A stretch of DNA of 64,000 bases from Formosa algae (lineage in GTDB: Bacteria; Bacteroidota; Bacteroidia; Flavobacteriales; Flavobacteriaceae). The DNA lies in contig NZ_LMAK01000067.1 of NCBI RefSeq assembly GCF_001439665.1, positions 1 through 64,000 of the forward strand. Reading direction: 5' to 3'. Shown here one piece after another: positions 17,160 to 26,569 of this stretch. Each line of letters opens with the position of its first letter. The stretch's first letter is position 1. The notes beneath the pieces were generated by a model. The model ran no database searches, was not told the origin of the DNA, and saw nothing but the letters and a program-made list of their open reading frames with translations. Made by a program: the position numbers and the translations under genes.

Positions 17160-17525
17160 TTATGCTGTTACGGTAGATTTTTTGATTCCGTTTTTAGCTT
17201 CATCACGATAGTGTCTATTTTTTGTTTTTAATACTTCTAATTTTTTTTCAAGAGCATCAATAACTTCATTAGACTTATGACTAGCGTCTGTTACAACATG
17301 TTCTAATTGCTCATCTAAAGTTTGTTTTTTAACATTCACTTTTTTAGCAATTGTATCGGCTAATTCTGAAGCGTGATCTGCAATTTTTGTTTTTGTAGTA
17401 TCTGCTTCTTTAGCAATCATTTTACGTGTTTTACTTCCTTTGTCTGGAGCAAATAATATACCCATTGCTGCACCTAATGCAGTTCCTGCGACAACTCCTA
17501 TAATTGTAGTTCCTAAATTTTTCAT
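17160..17525 (-). CDS. YtxH domain protein
   Basis: 121 aa. An N-terminal glycine/alanine-rich membrane helix (about 4-27, TTIIGVVAGTALGAAMGILFAP) followed by DKGSKTRKMI and a long Lys/Glu/Asp-rich amphipathic helix is the YtxH (general-stress, gas-vesicle-like) signature. The C-terminal part is probably coiled coil. The family's role is unknown but it is stress-induced in several bacteria. Preceded by a -7 promoter element and followed by the hemerythrin gene. Confidence 0.88.
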   Translation of the reverse strand: MKNLGTTIIGVVAGTALGAAMGILFAPDKGSKTRKMIAKEADTTKTKIADHASELADTIAKKVNVKKQTLDEQLEHVVTDASHKSNEVIDALEKKLEVLKTKNRHYRDEAKNGIKKSTVTA

Positions 17526-17557
17526 TGTATTAATTTTAATGGTTAAACTTAATACTT

Positions 17558-17565
17558 CAAAGGTA
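17558..17565 (-). promoter_or_regulatory. Putative -7 promoter element (TAnnTTTG) of the ytxH-hemerythrin pair
   Basis: Minus-strand TACCTTTG, 33 bp before the start codon at 17525; matches the Bacteroidota -7 consensus. Confidence 0.45.
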
Positions 17566-17632
17566 GGATGATAGTACAGCTTAGATTGACTCTAATCGTT
17601 TTAAAATTGATCGTATTAGATTGATTTTAAAC

Positions 17633-18601
17633 TTAACGCCATGCTAAGGCACTGCGTTCTTCCCAATACAACTGAGACGGTGAAGCGAATATTTGAAGTT
17701 GTTGAATTTCTTCTGTAGCAAGCTGAAATGATAAAGCTTTTAAATTATCTTGAAGCTGAGGACTTGTTAAAGCACCACTTAAAACTACATGAGGCTCTAA
17801 ACTATCGATTACAAAACGTAAAGCAATGGCATCTATGCCCACATTATATTTCTTGCTCAATACATGAAAGTAAGTGTAAGCAGCCTGGTAATTTGAAAAG
17901 GTGTCGTTCGGGAATACACGCCCATTTGCTAAAGCCTCTTTTATAATAACGGTTTTTTGATCGCCTAAAAGTGTTTTTAAAATTTTAAATGTAGATTGCT
18001 CAAACACATTATAAGTAACTTGAAAACTGCTAAATAAATCTTCGCCTTCTATATTAATGGTTAAAGCTTTTTCTATAATTTCTGCTTGATTGGAACCACT
18101 AGTAGATATTCCTATTTGAACACCTGTGTCTTGTTTTATTTTATGAAGTTCTTTAAGCACATCTGTATTTGTAAAAATACCACTCTCAAGCGTTGCAGAA
18201 TGCACCTGATAAATTTTTAGTTCGGGTAAAAGCACTTGAGAAACTTGCCATTGTTCTAATAGTTTAGGCAGAGAATGCTCTTTAATTTCATGTTTCCCTT
18301 CATACCCCAATTCCCAATTAGCCATATAAGTATAGCCCCATTTTGTACTTAAAGTCACATCTGGATAGGCTCTTGAGTTATGCCAATCGATTAAAAATTG
18401 TTCGCCTTTACCATAAGATGGTGCAACATCAAAATACCGTACTCCAAAACGATAGGCATCATCTAAAACCTGCATGGCATTAGCTTGAAACACCTCTTGA
18501 GTTTGTGGAATATCGTCTTTCTTAATATTTATATATTCTGGTCGCCCAATAGCGGCTAAACCTAATCCTATTTGAGTATGTTTTGGCATGTTGTATTTCA
18601 A
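17633..18601 (-). CDS. Aldo/keto reductase
   Basis: 322 aa. The tetrad of the family can be placed: Asp and Tyr in RYFDVAPSYGKGE (about 54-66), Lys in STKWGY (about 80-85) and His in YQVHSA (about 128-133). Similar proteins include D-threo-aldose 1-dehydrogenase and pyridoxal 4-dehydrogenase types, NAD(P)H-dependent; the substrate is not predictable. It follows egtD after a 65-bp gap in the same direction and may be read with the redox cluster. Confidence 0.88.
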   Translation of the reverse strand: MKYNMPKHTQIGLGLAAIGRPEYINIKKDDIPQTQEVFQANAMQVLDDAYRFGVRYFDVAPSYGKGEQFLIDWHNSRAYPDVTLSTKWGYTYMANWELGYEGKHEIKEHSLPKLLEQWQVSQVLLPELKIYQVHSATLESGIFTNTDVLKELHKIKQDTGVQIGISTSGSNQAEIIEKALTINIEGEDLFSSFQVTYNVFEQSTFKILKTLLGDQKTVIIKEALANGRVFPNDTFSNYQAAYTYFHVLSKKYNVGIDAIALRFVIDSLEPHVVLSGALTSPQLQDNLKALSFQLATEEIQQLQIFASPSQLYWEERSALAWR

Positions 18602-18666
18602 TTTAAACTCGAAGTTACTAAACTATATTTAAATTATTGCCACATAAATCAGTTTTCAAACTTTAG

Positions 18667-19605
18667 CTATTTTTCCCAAAGACTATCTGTAAAATAATGC
18701 TTACAATCTAAAAAATGTTCATTGGTTTTAAAACCAGTAAGCTCTGCCAAAGTTTCAATATCAGACACACTATATTTTTTTGAAAGCTCTGTCCAAATTA
18801 ACTCGTTTTGCTTGAACACAACAGCTTCTCCTATAGCATTAAAATGAACGGTTTGCGCTTTTAAACTCACCAAATAACTTTTTACTTGGCCGTCTGTAGG
18901 ATTGTAGTGACAATAAAAATCGAAATCGTCTAATTTAAAATCGGCATCAAATTCGCGATTCATTCGCTGTAATAAATTCAAATTAAAACGCTTTGTCACT
19001 CCAAGTGAATCGAAATACGCTTTTTGAATGGTTAAAGGATTTTTCTTTAAATCGAAACCGATTAATAACTTATCGCCTGTATTCATATTATCATTAAATA
19101 AGCGCAGTAAATTTAAAGCATCTGCCCTTAAATAATTCCCAATATTACTCCCCAAAAACAATAACAAATTCGGTATGGTTTCTGTAGACATTTCTTTTAG
19201 AATTTCAAAATAATCGCCTACTTGAGGTTTTATTTGTAATTCTGGTAATCGTTCTTTTAACTTAGCGCACAACATGCTAATAGCTTCTTGCGAAATATCT
19301 ATAGGCACATAATTAAAAGGAATATTTTTGGAAACGAGATATTCTAATAATTTAAAGGTTTTAAACCCATCTCCAGCACCCAACTCTATAATATTAAAAG
19401 GTTCTGAAAACTCCAAAGCGCGATAAATTTTTTCTGCTTGAAGCGACAAGATTTCAAATTCACTATCTGTTAAATAGTAATCTTGCATTTGCATGATTTC
19501 TTGAAAAATCCGACTGCCGGCATCATCATAAAAAAACTTTGAAGAAATGTGTTTTTGTTCCGCTTGTAAGCCTTGAACAATTTCTGGTATAATTGTGGTT
19601 TCCAT
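18667..19605 (-). CDS. egtD: L-histidine N-alpha-methyltransferase (ergothioneine)
   Basis: 312 aa, the EgtD length. Features: FYDDAGSRIFQEI (about 25-37), typical of the DUF2260/EgtD family, the SAM loop IIELGAGDGFKT (about 92-103), LGSNIGNY (about 150-157) and a C-terminal LAELTGF...HYFTDSLW. EgtD trimethylates histidine to hercynine. The start codon lies one base beyond the egtB stop, so the two are coupled. No egtE or egtA is visible nearby. Confidence 0.93.
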   Translation of the reverse strand: METTIIPEIVQGLQAEQKHISSKFFYDDAGSRIFQEIMQMQDYYLTDSEFEILSLQAEKIYRALEFSEPFNIIELGAGDGFKTFKLLEYLVSKNIPFNYVPIDISQEAISMLCAKLKERLPELQIKPQVGDYFEILKEMSTETIPNLLLFLGSNIGNYLRADALNLLRLFNDNMNTGDKLLIGFDLKKNPLTIQKAYFDSLGVTKRFNLNLLQRMNREFDADFKLDDFDFYCHYNPTDGQVKSYLVSLKAQTVHFNAIGEAVVFKQNELIWTELSKKYSVSDIETLAELTGFKTNEHFLDCKHYFTDSLWEK

Positions 19606-19606
19606 A

Positions 19607-20752
19607 TTATTTTACTAGTCTAAGTCCTGAAAATTGCCAACGCATACTGGCGTGAAAAAAATTGCGATATGTTGCTCTACTATGGTTTGCTACTGTGGCA
19701 ATTGATGCGCCACGAAGCACCATTTGATTCACCATAAATTTGCCGTTATATTCTCCCAATGCGCCTTCTGCCTTGGTAAAATTAGGATACGGCATATATG
19801 CACTATAGGTCCACTCCCAAAGTTGTCCCCATTTAAATTTGCTTGAAGCTGCTTCCCATTCGAACTCGGTTGGCAAACGCATTCCTTTCCATTCGGCAAA
19901 AGCAAAAGCTTCATAGAAACTTAAATGCATCACCGGTTCATTTTTTGGCACTTCCTGAAATCCGTTTAACGTATACTGATGCCAAACGCCATTCACTTTA
20001 TGCCAATACAAAGGCGCTTTAATATCTTCTTGCTGAATAAAATCCCAACCCTCGGCATGCCATAAATTAAAATCTTGATAACCTCCGGCTTCTATAAAAG
20101 CGATATATTCTGAGTTACTGACTAAATTTTTACTGATTTGAAAATCTTGAAGATATACCTGATGTACACCTTGCTCGTTATCATAACAAAAAGAATCGGA
20201 TTGATGCCCAATAGTATATAACCCTTCTGAAATGTTAATAAATTCTGACGGGCTGATTACCGGCTCTAATTTTAAATTGTTTTGAATACTAGGAAATGTA
20301 GGCTGATTTCCTAAAATATATTTTATATCGTAATAAAATAATTCCTGATGTTGTTGCTCATGATTAATCCCTAATGCTATAATACTTTTAGCCTCTTCTG
20401 AAACTGCTGTATCTAAAAAAGTTAACAACTGTTTGGTAACATAATCACGATAGGCGTAAACAGATGCTACACTTGGGCGTGTCATTAATCCACGATTGGG
20501 ACGCAATACACGTTCGCCAGCATTGTTATAATAACTATTAAATAAGTAAGCGAAATCTTCACTAAAAACCGTGTAATCTGCTACAAATTTTTGAAGTACA
20601 AATTGTTCAAAAAACCATGTTGAATGTGCCAAATGCCACTTAGGAGGCGATACAAATATAGCAGGTTGTACCGAATAATCTTCGGTAAGTAAAGGCTCGC
20701 AAATCGTTTTAAAACGTTCTCGCGTATGTGCAAATTGGTCTTTTAATGTCAT
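19607..20752 (-). CDS. egtB: Ergothioneine biosynthesis sulfoxide synthase
   Basis: 381 aa: an N-terminal DinB-like helical domain and a C-terminal formylglycine-generating-enzyme-like domain. Iron ligands are visible: KWHLAHSTWFFEQF (His about 43) and the HX3HXE motif HEQQHQE (His131, His135, Glu137). The C-terminal RLPTEFEWEAAS and SGLRLV segments are typical of the FGE fold. EgtB joins hercynine to cysteine or gamma-glutamylcysteine through O2. Because egtA/egtC homologues are absent nearby, use of free cysteine is possible but not shown. Paired with egtD. Confidence 0.92.
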   Translation of the reverse strand: MTLKDQFAHTRERFKTICEPLLTEDYSVQPAIFVSPPKWHLAHSTWFFEQFVLQKFVADYTVFSEDFAYLFNSYYNNAGERVLRPNRGLMTRPSVASVYAYRDYVTKQLLTFLDTAVSEEAKSIIALGINHEQQHQELFYYDIKYILGNQPTFPSIQNNLKLEPVISPSEFINISEGLYTIGHQSDSFCYDNEQGVHQVYLQDFQISKNLVSNSEYIAFIEAGGYQDFNLWHAEGWDFIQQEDIKAPLYWHKVNGVWHQYTLNGFQEVPKNEPVMHLSFYEAFAFAEWKGMRLPTEFEWEAASSKFKWGQLWEWTYSAYMPYPNFTKAEGALGEYNGKFMVNQMVLRGASIATVANHSRATYRNFFHASMRWQFSGLRLVK

Positions 20753-20823
20753 GAGTTGGCTGTTGATTACAAAAATGTAAAATAGCCCTCATTTTCATTA
20801 ACTGTATCACATAAAAAAAGTGC

Positions 20824-22041
20824 TTATTCGATACTGGTTTCTATTTCAGTATCGGATTGCAAGGTTTTATGTACCGGACATTTAGAAGCTATTTCCTTTA
20901 ATCGTTCTTTTTGTTTGTCGTCTAAATCTCCAATAAATTTCAAAGTTTTCTTTAAATAATCTATTTTCCCTGCTGGCTTACCATCTAATTTTAAATCTTG
21001 ACTATGTTTTTTAGAATAGGTTATATAAACATAGACTTCTTGTAAATCCCACTTTTTACGTTCTGCATAAAGCTTAAGGGTCATGGCTGTACAAGCTGCT
21101 AAACTGGCACTTAAATAATCGTATGGCGACGGACCAAAATCATCTCCGCCCACACTCTCTGGCTCATCGGCAACTAGCGTATGCTTTTTAGTCTGAATAT
21201 TTGTTGTAAAATGGTCTTCTTTAAGATTTAAATGCGCCACCAGTTGTTCACCTTGAGTATCTAATATATCGCTGTCTTTAGCGTCAAAATAACGTTGCAC
21301 CCATGCCCCAATAACATTACCAGCATAGACACTATCTCTGGAGTTTGTTAATAAATGATCGGCTTGATCTAAACTGACAAAACTTTTAGGATGATGTGCT
21401 GTTTTATATAATCGTTCGGCATTATCTATAGGCACAATAGCATCAAAAGGTGCATGCATTATAAGCAATGGTTTTCTTAAATTTTCGGTGATAGCTATTA
21501 AATCTGTTTTACTAAAATCGTCTACAAATTCTTTATTAATATTAAATGGTCGGCCTCCAATATTAACCTCAACATCGCCTTTATCTTCAATATCATCAAA
21601 ACCATGAGAAAATAAATGCGTAACATGATCGACTGTAGCAGGAGCTCCAATAGTGGCTACCGCTTTAACCGACTCTAATTTTGAAGATGTAACTATCACT
21701 GCTGCACCTCCTAAAGAATGTCCAACCATCAATGCGGGAGCTTTGTAATGCGTCTCTAAATACGCACTTACAGCAAGCAAATCGGACACATTTGAAGAAA
21801 AATGACTATCAGAAAATTCACCTTCGCTTCGCCCTAATCCTGTAAAATCGAAACGTAATACTCCAAAATCGTGATTGGTTAACGAACGACTAATATTTTT
21901 AACCGCAGACAACGTACTTGTACACGTAAAACAATGTGCAAATACAGCAAAATAATTTGGATTCTGATTTGCAGGCAACTCTAAATACGCTTGAAGTTTT
22001 TCTCCTTTTTCGTTTTCAATGACTAGTTTCTGACTTTTCAT
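20824..22041 (-). CDS. Alpha/beta hydrolase-OsmC fusion protein
   Basis: 405 aa in two domains. Residues 1-265 are an alpha/beta hydrolase with nucleophile elbow VGHSLGGAA (Ser about 109), [13 protein letters not shown] upstream and a C-terminal DQADHLL His. Residues about 275-405 are an OsmC/Ohr-like domain with the redox Cys in [12 protein letters not shown]-like [10 protein letters not shown] (about 314-323) and in SKCPVHKTL. OsmC proteins reduce organic hydroperoxides. The fusion is a known bacterial architecture; it might release a peroxidised acyl chain and reduce it. It lies between selO and egtB in the redox cluster. Confidence 0.92.
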   Translation of the reverse strand: MKSQKLVIENEKGEKLQAYLELPANQNPNYFAVFAHCFTCTSTLSAVKNISRSLTNHDFGVLRFDFTGLGRSEGEFSDSHFSSNVSDLLAVSAYLETHYKAPALMVGHSLGGAAVIVTSSKLESVKAVATIGAPATVDHVTHLFSHGFDDIEDKGDVEVNIGGRPFNINKEFVDDFSKTDLIAITENLRKPLLIMHAPFDAIVPIDNAERLYKTAHHPKSFVSLDQADHLLTNSRDSVYAGNVIGAWVQRYFDAKDSDILDTQGEQLVAHLNLKEDHFTTNIQTKKHTLVADEPESVGGDDFGPSPYDYLSASLAACTAMTLKLYAERKKWDLQEVYVYITYSKKHSQDLKLDGKPAGKIDYLKKTLKFIGDLDDKQKERLKEIASKCPVHKTLQSDTEIETSIE

Positions 22042-22077
22042 ACGGTGATTTCTTTTAGTACTATTAATAGTGTAAGC

Positions 22078-23649
22078 TTACGAACTACATGATAACATAG
22101 AACATCCTACTTTATTTCGTGCCCATTCTGGGCGTTTTGCAAACCATTTTTCAGCCGATTCTTGCTCTGCATAAGGTTGCTTTAAGAGTTGAAACAATTC
22201 ATCAATTAAAGCATAATCGCCTTTTTCAGCATCATCTATAGCCAATTGCGCCATATAATTTCGAAGCACATATTTTGGATTAACAGCATTCATTTTCTCG
22301 GCACGCTCTGCATCTGATAGTGTTTCTTGTTGTAAACGTGTCCCATAATCTTGAAACCATTGCTGCCAGAATACTTCAGCATCTTTAGGCATTGTTTGCG
22401 GATTATAAAACGCATCTTGAATAAGATCTAAACCGTTAGACTTTTTATCTTTTTCAAATTTTGATAAATTTCTGAAGAAAATAGTCATATCTGTTTCCAT
22501 CATTTGCAACACATCTTCTAAACGCTGAATCAGTTTTAAATCTGTTTCATCTTCAGTAAATAGTCCAATTTTAGATCGCATCATCTGCAAAGACTTAGTT
22601 TCAAACTGGGTTCTATAGTCATCTAAAATAGCTTGTAATGCTTCTACATCTTCAATTAAAGGAAATAATGCATTAGCCAATTGGTATAGATTCCACAATC
22701 CAATATTAGGCTGATTCCCATACCTGTAACGTTTATGCTGACGATCTGTAGTATTTGGTGTCCACCCAAAATCAAAACCTTCCAACCACCCGTAAGGGCC
22801 ATAATCTATGGTTAATCCTAGAATAGATAGATTATCTGTATTCATTACACCGTGAACAAAACCTACACGTTGCCAATCGATAATCATATCTAATGTACGA
22901 TTAGAAACAGTTTTAAAAAATTCCAAATACACGGCTTTTGAAGGCGCTCCTAACTCGGGATAAAAATGCTTTATAGTGTAATCTGTTAACTGTTTTAAAG
23001 TTTTAGTATCTTCTCTTGAAGCCAAAATTTCGAAACTTCCAAAACGTAAAAAAGATGGAGCCACACGACACACAACAGCACCTTCTTCATACTCAGAATT
23101 TCCGTTGTACATCACATCTCGCAACACCTGATCTCCCGTTACGGCTAATGATAAGGCACGAGTAGTTGGCACACCTAAATGATACATGGCTTCGCTGCAT
23201 AAATACTCGCGAATAGACGAGCGTAAAACAGCTAATCCATCGGCAGTTCTAGAATACGGTGTAGGTCCTGCGCCTTTTAATTGTAAAGCCCAACGTTGAT
23301 TTTTATATTTAATCTCGGTTAAATTAATTGCACGCCCATCGCCCAATTGCCCTGCCCAATTTCCAAATTGATGTCCGCCATAACACATCGCAAATGGCTT
23401 GGTGTTCGGTAATACTTCATTTCCTGTAAAGACATTTAAAAACTCATCAGACTGACTTTCTGTTTCCGAAATGCCTAAGGTTTCTAGTAGTTCTGGTGAC
23501 ACATGCAGCAATTGCGGCTGAGACGTTTTCTTGGGTGTTACGTAAGAAAAACACGCTTCCGTTACTTGTCTTCTGCCATTCTCTAAAACTGGATCTGCAG
23601 GAAGCTCTTTAGTGAATGTATCTTCTATATGTGTTTTAAAAGTTTTCAA
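22078..23649 (-). CDS. selO: Protein adenylyltransferase SelO (YdiU family)
   Basis: 523 aa, a pseudokinase-fold AMPylase. Diagnostic motifs: MCYGGHQFGNWAGQLGDGRAI (about 88-108), LKGAGPTPYSR, LRSSIREYLCSEAM, HGVMNTDNLSILGL and DYGPYGWLEGFD with the metal-binding Asn/Asp. The C-terminus ends GCSMLSCSS; the position that is selenocysteine in some animals is an ordinary Cys codon here. SelO AMPylates redox enzymes and protects against oxidative stress. It starts 6 bp after the msrA stop, so msrB-msrA-selO form one unit. Confidence 0.94.
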   Translation of the reverse strand: MKTFKTHIEDTFTKELPADPVLENGRRQVTEACFSYVTPKKTSQPQLLHVSPELLETLGISETESQSDEFLNVFTGNEVLPNTKPFAMCYGGHQFGNWAGQLGDGRAINLTEIKYKNQRWALQLKGAGPTPYSRTADGLAVLRSSIREYLCSEAMYHLGVPTTRALSLAVTGDQVLRDVMYNGNSEYEEGAVVCRVAPSFLRFGSFEILASREDTKTLKQLTDYTIKHFYPELGAPSKAVYLEFFKTVSNRTLDMIIDWQRVGFVHGVMNTDNLSILGLTIDYGPYGWLEGFDFGWTPNTTDRQHKRYRYGNQPNIGLWNLYQLANALFPLIEDVEALQAILDDYRTQFETKSLQMMRSKIGLFTEDETDLKLIQRLEDVLQMMETDMTIFFRNLSKFEKDKKSNGLDLIQDAFYNPQTMPKDAEVFWQQWFQDYGTRLQQETLSDAERAEKMNAVNPKYVLRNYMAQLAIDDAEKGDYALIDELFQLLKQPYAEQESAEKWFAKRPEWARNKVGCSMLSCSS

Positions 23650-23655
23650 TAATAT

Positions 23656-24192
23656 CTATTTTAATTTATCGGCATGCATAGCTCTTAGCTTAGCCAGTTT
23701 TGGACTAATAACAGCGGTGCAATATCCTTGTGTTGTATTATTTTCGTAATAATCTTGATGATACGCTTCGGCTTCAAAAAACGGTCCTAAAGCACTGAGT
23801 TCGGTAACGACATTATGATCAAAATAAGGTTGCACTTGTTCGATAACAGTTTGCGCCAAACGTTGCTGTTCGTTATTATGATAATAAATTACAGATCGAT
23901 ATTGCGTGCCACGGTCTGCTCCTTGTCTGTTTAAAGTCGTAGGATCGTGAGTGGTAAAAAAGATAATTAAAATATCTTGTAATGAAATGACATTAGTATC
24001 AAATGAGATTTGAACCACTTCTGCATGCCCTGTTAAACCCGAGCAAATTTCACGATAGGTTGGTATTCCAGGAGCTGTACCTCCAGTATATCCTGACACC
24101 ACTTTTTCGACACCTTTCACGTGTTGAAAAACAGCTTCTACACACCAAAAGCATCCGCCTCCCAGTGTGATTTTTTCTATGGTTTGACTCAT
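23656..24192 (-). CDS. msrA: Peptide-methionine (S)-S-oxide reductase
   Basis: 178 aa. The catalytic motif GGCFWC is at residues 12-17 with the nucleophilic Cys14, followed by VSGYTGG and the conserved TCSGxTGHAEVV-type segment (SGLTGHAEVVQI), RYRSVIYYH-like YRSVIYYHN and QDYYENN near the C-terminus. It reduces methionine-S-sulfoxide. It is cytoplasmic (no signal peptide) and is followed closely by selO. Confidence 0.95.
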   Translation of the reverse strand: MSQTIEKITLGGGCFWCVEAVFQHVKGVEKVVSGYTGGTAPGIPTYREICSGLTGHAEVVQISFDTNVISLQDILIIFFTTHDPTTLNRQGADRGTQYRSVIYYHNNEQQRLAQTVIEQVQPYFDHNVVTELSALGPFFEAEAYHQDYYENNTTQGYCTAVISPKLAKLRAMHADKLK

Positions 24193-24196
24193 AATT

Positions 24197-24643
24197 TTAA
24201 GCTTTCTCTAAGGTTATAGATTCAGAATTCACACAATAACGTAATCCGCTAGGTTCCGGACCATCAGGAAAAACATGTCCCAAATGTGCATCGCAAGTAT
24301 TACACATCACTTCTACGCGTACCATGCCAAAAGCGGTATCTTTTTCGTACTTAATGGCATTCTCTTGTATGGGCTGAGTGAAACTTGGCCACCCTGAACT
24401 GGATTCAAATTTTATTGTAGAATCGAATAACAGAGTACCACAACACACACAACCGTATTTTCCGGCTTCATGTGCACTACAAAGCGCTCCTGAATGTGCT
24501 GCTTCTGTTCCCTTTAATCGTGCTATTCTAAACTGCGCTGGTGTTAATAACTCACGCCATTCATCATTAGGTTTCTCTACTCGACGCTCAGGCTCTGGAT
24601 TTCCATTTACTGCAAAATCGATAACATTTTTCCATGTAAGCAT
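24197..24643 (-). CDS. msrB: Peptide-methionine (R)-S-oxide reductase
   Basis: 148 aa. MsrB features: two zinc CxxC pairs (CVCCG and CNTCDAHLGH), GWPSFTQPI, and the catalytic Cys in RYCVNSES near residue 137. It reduces methionine-R-sulfoxide, complementing MsrA, 4 bp downstream. It is the first gene of the msrB-msrA-selO unit; the N-terminus has no signal peptide, so repair is cytoplasmic. Confidence 0.95.
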   Translation of the reverse strand: MLTWKNVIDFAVNGNPEPERRVEKPNDEWRELLTPAQFRIARLKGTEAAHSGALCSAHEAGKYGCVCCGTLLFDSTIKFESSSGWPSFTQPIQENAIKYEKDTAFGMVRVEVMCNTCDAHLGHVFPDGPEPSGLRYCVNSESITLEKA

Positions 24644-24828
24644 ATGATTTTCTTTCTTTAAGTGTTAAACTTATAATACAAAGATGCCGATTTACTATTA
24701 CTGATAAAAATATCGCTTGTTAATAATCTTACAATTTTTTGAAATGTAAACGACATAGTTATTAAGACTATAAATAACCCTTTTCCTTACAAATAAGTTG
24801 ATGGTAATACCACGCCTTTTAAACGCAT

Positions 24829-24869
24829 AAACCCTATCGCAATCCATTTAATAGATCACCATAGGGTTT
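24829..24869 (-). terminator. Putative terminator hairpin at the end of the minus arm of the alpha-glucan locus
   Basis: A perfect 9-bp stem (24829-24837 with 24861-24869) with a 23-nt loop lies 24 bp after the stop of the last GH13 gene. It lacks a long T run on the minus strand, so it may be a 3'-end stabilising hairpin instead. Confidence 0.5.
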
Positions 24870-24892
24870 AAAATAAGAATACAGCTTTGTTA

Positions 24893-26566
24893 TTATTTAG
24901 AATCGTGAGCCAATTCCAACAACACCATACTGTATTCATTATTTAAAATAACATTTCCATTTTCAACCGTAACAGTAGTGTTTGAATACGCATCATGAAG
25001 ATTCATGCGTTCTGGGAAAGCCTTTCCAACAGGAATAATTTTCTTTCCTTTTTCAAGATTTAAGCCAATAACTACAGCTTCTTTAAAATCGCCATTCACA
25101 TATGTTCTAGAAAACACATAAGGTGACTGTGAAATCATTTTATGTCTGCCGGCTCCAACAGCGGGATGGTTTGCTCTAAAGCGACCAAGAAGTTGCCAAT
25201 GAGATAAAATAGCTTTTGTTGTTGGGTTAGACTCTATATCGTCCCAATTCATAAACGTTCTTAAATTGGCATCACCTGTTGCACCATCAGCGTGTAAAAC
25301 ACGTGCAGATTCATCGCCATAATAAATTTGAGCAGCACCTTGCGTAAGCAATAATCTATTGGCAGATTCAAAAGGTTTTTCTCGCATTGGATCAAAAGGT
25401 TGTCCATCATCATGCGAGCTTAAGTAATTTAAAACACTGTAATCTTTTAAATCGTTGTGGAGTATACTATCGTATTTGACAAACATAGATTCATAATCCA
25501 TTTGTTGAGCATTCCATTTAAACTCAAAATTGATTAATTGATTAAATGCTTTATCAAAATAATTGACTTTACGATCGCCAAAATCGAATGCCTTTTCGTT
25601 ACTAATGGCATAATTATAGACTTCTCCAACAAGATAAAATCCATTATCATCCAAGACTTTATCTGGATGTTCTGTTTTAAACTGAGCAAAAGCAGTATCG
25701 ACAACTTTTCTGAATTCTCGCCACACATAAGGTTCTGTATGCTTAACGGTATCTACTCGATAGCCATCTATACCAAACTCTGTAATATAGTCGGCTAACC
25801 ATTTCATGATATAAAAACGCGGAGCTCTTGGATATCCTGTTTGTTCGAAAAAGGCATCTAATTCTGCTACCTCTTTTTCATAACGTCCTTCTGCCTTCCA
25901 TTTTGCGATAAGTTGTGGTGGCAATTCTACAACCTCGTTACTTTCTGTTCTAATGTCTGGTAAGTTTTCAACCAAAGTACAGCTTACAGTACTATCAAAA
26001 TCATGATAATCGCAAGCTGGGCCTGTTCTCACCCAACTTTCAGGCCAAACAGGATCTTGTTCTGTAACAGGACCTCTATGATTAATTACAGCATCTAATA
26101 CAATTCTGATGCCTTTACTATGGGCAACTTCTATAAGCTCTTTAAGGTCTGCTTTGGTTCCAAAATCGGGATCTAAATTGGTCCAGTCTTTAGTCCAATA
26201 GCCATGAAAACCGTAAGACAAACCTGTGCCTTCATCTGTTCCGCCATGTATTTGTTCTACAATTGGTGTCATCCAAATGGCATTAACACCTAAATCTGTA
26301 AAGTAACCTGCTTTAATTTTTTGAGTTACTCCTTTTATATCTCCACCTTCAAAACCACGTAATACACCTGTTTCTTTAGTTCTACCGAAATTATTGTCGT
26401 TAGACGTGTCTCCGTTATTAAAGCGATCGGTTAGCATAAAATAGATGGTAGCAGCATCCCACTCGAAAGGTGCTTTAACACTACTGTTATCCATTGTCTT
26501 ATCTGTTTTATTTTGACACCCTGTAAGCATACATCCTAATATTAAAACTACTATAAAGTTACGCAT
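24893..26566 (-). CDS. GH13 alpha-amylase, lipoprotein
   Basis: 557 aa. A signal peptide ending in lipobox LTGC (Cys17) anchors it to a membrane. The four GH13 regions are intact: I VLDAVINH (about 155), II GYRVDTVKH (nucleophile Asp about 268), III LVGEVYNY (acid/base Glu about 312) and IV LSSHDDGQ (about 385). It opens with a calcium-site-like MLTDRFNNGD segment, as in cyclomaltodextrinase/alpha-amylase lipoproteins. It hydrolyses alpha-1,4-glucan, probably at the cell surface or periplasm, as the SusG counterpart of this locus. Last gene of the minus arm, 3 bp after the other GH13 lipoprotein. Confidence 0.92.
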   Translation of the reverse strand: MRNFIVVLILGCMLTGCQNKTDKTMDNSSVKAPFEWDAATIYFMLTDRFNNGDTSNDNNFGRTKETGVLRGFEGGDIKGVTQKIKAGYFTDLGVNAIWMTPIVEQIHGGTDEGTGLSYGFHGYWTKDWTNLDPDFGTKADLKELIEVAHSKGIRIVLDAVINHRGPVTEQDPVWPESWVRTGPACDYHDFDSTVSCTLVENLPDIRTESNEVVELPPQLIAKWKAEGRYEKEVAELDAFFEQTGYPRAPRFYIMKWLADYITEFGIDGYRVDTVKHTEPYVWREFRKVVDTAFAQFKTEHPDKVLDDNGFYLVGEVYNYAISNEKAFDFGDRKVNYFDKAFNQLINFEFKWNAQQMDYESMFVKYDSILHNDLKDYSVLNYLSSHDDGQPFDPMREKPFESANRLLLTQGAAQIYYGDESARVLHADGATGDANLRTFMNWDDIESNPTTKAILSHWQLLGRFRANHPAVGAGRHKMISQSPYVFSRTYVNGDFKEAVVIGLNLEKGKKIIPVGKAFPERMNLHDAYSNTTVTVENGNVILNNEYSMVLLELAHDSK

Positions 26567-26569
26567 AAT

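Noticed and set aside
22078-22110. Possible selenocysteine near the SelO C-terminus
   Set aside because: The C-terminal GCSMLSCSS is encoded by ordinary Cys and Ser codons, with no in-frame TGA.
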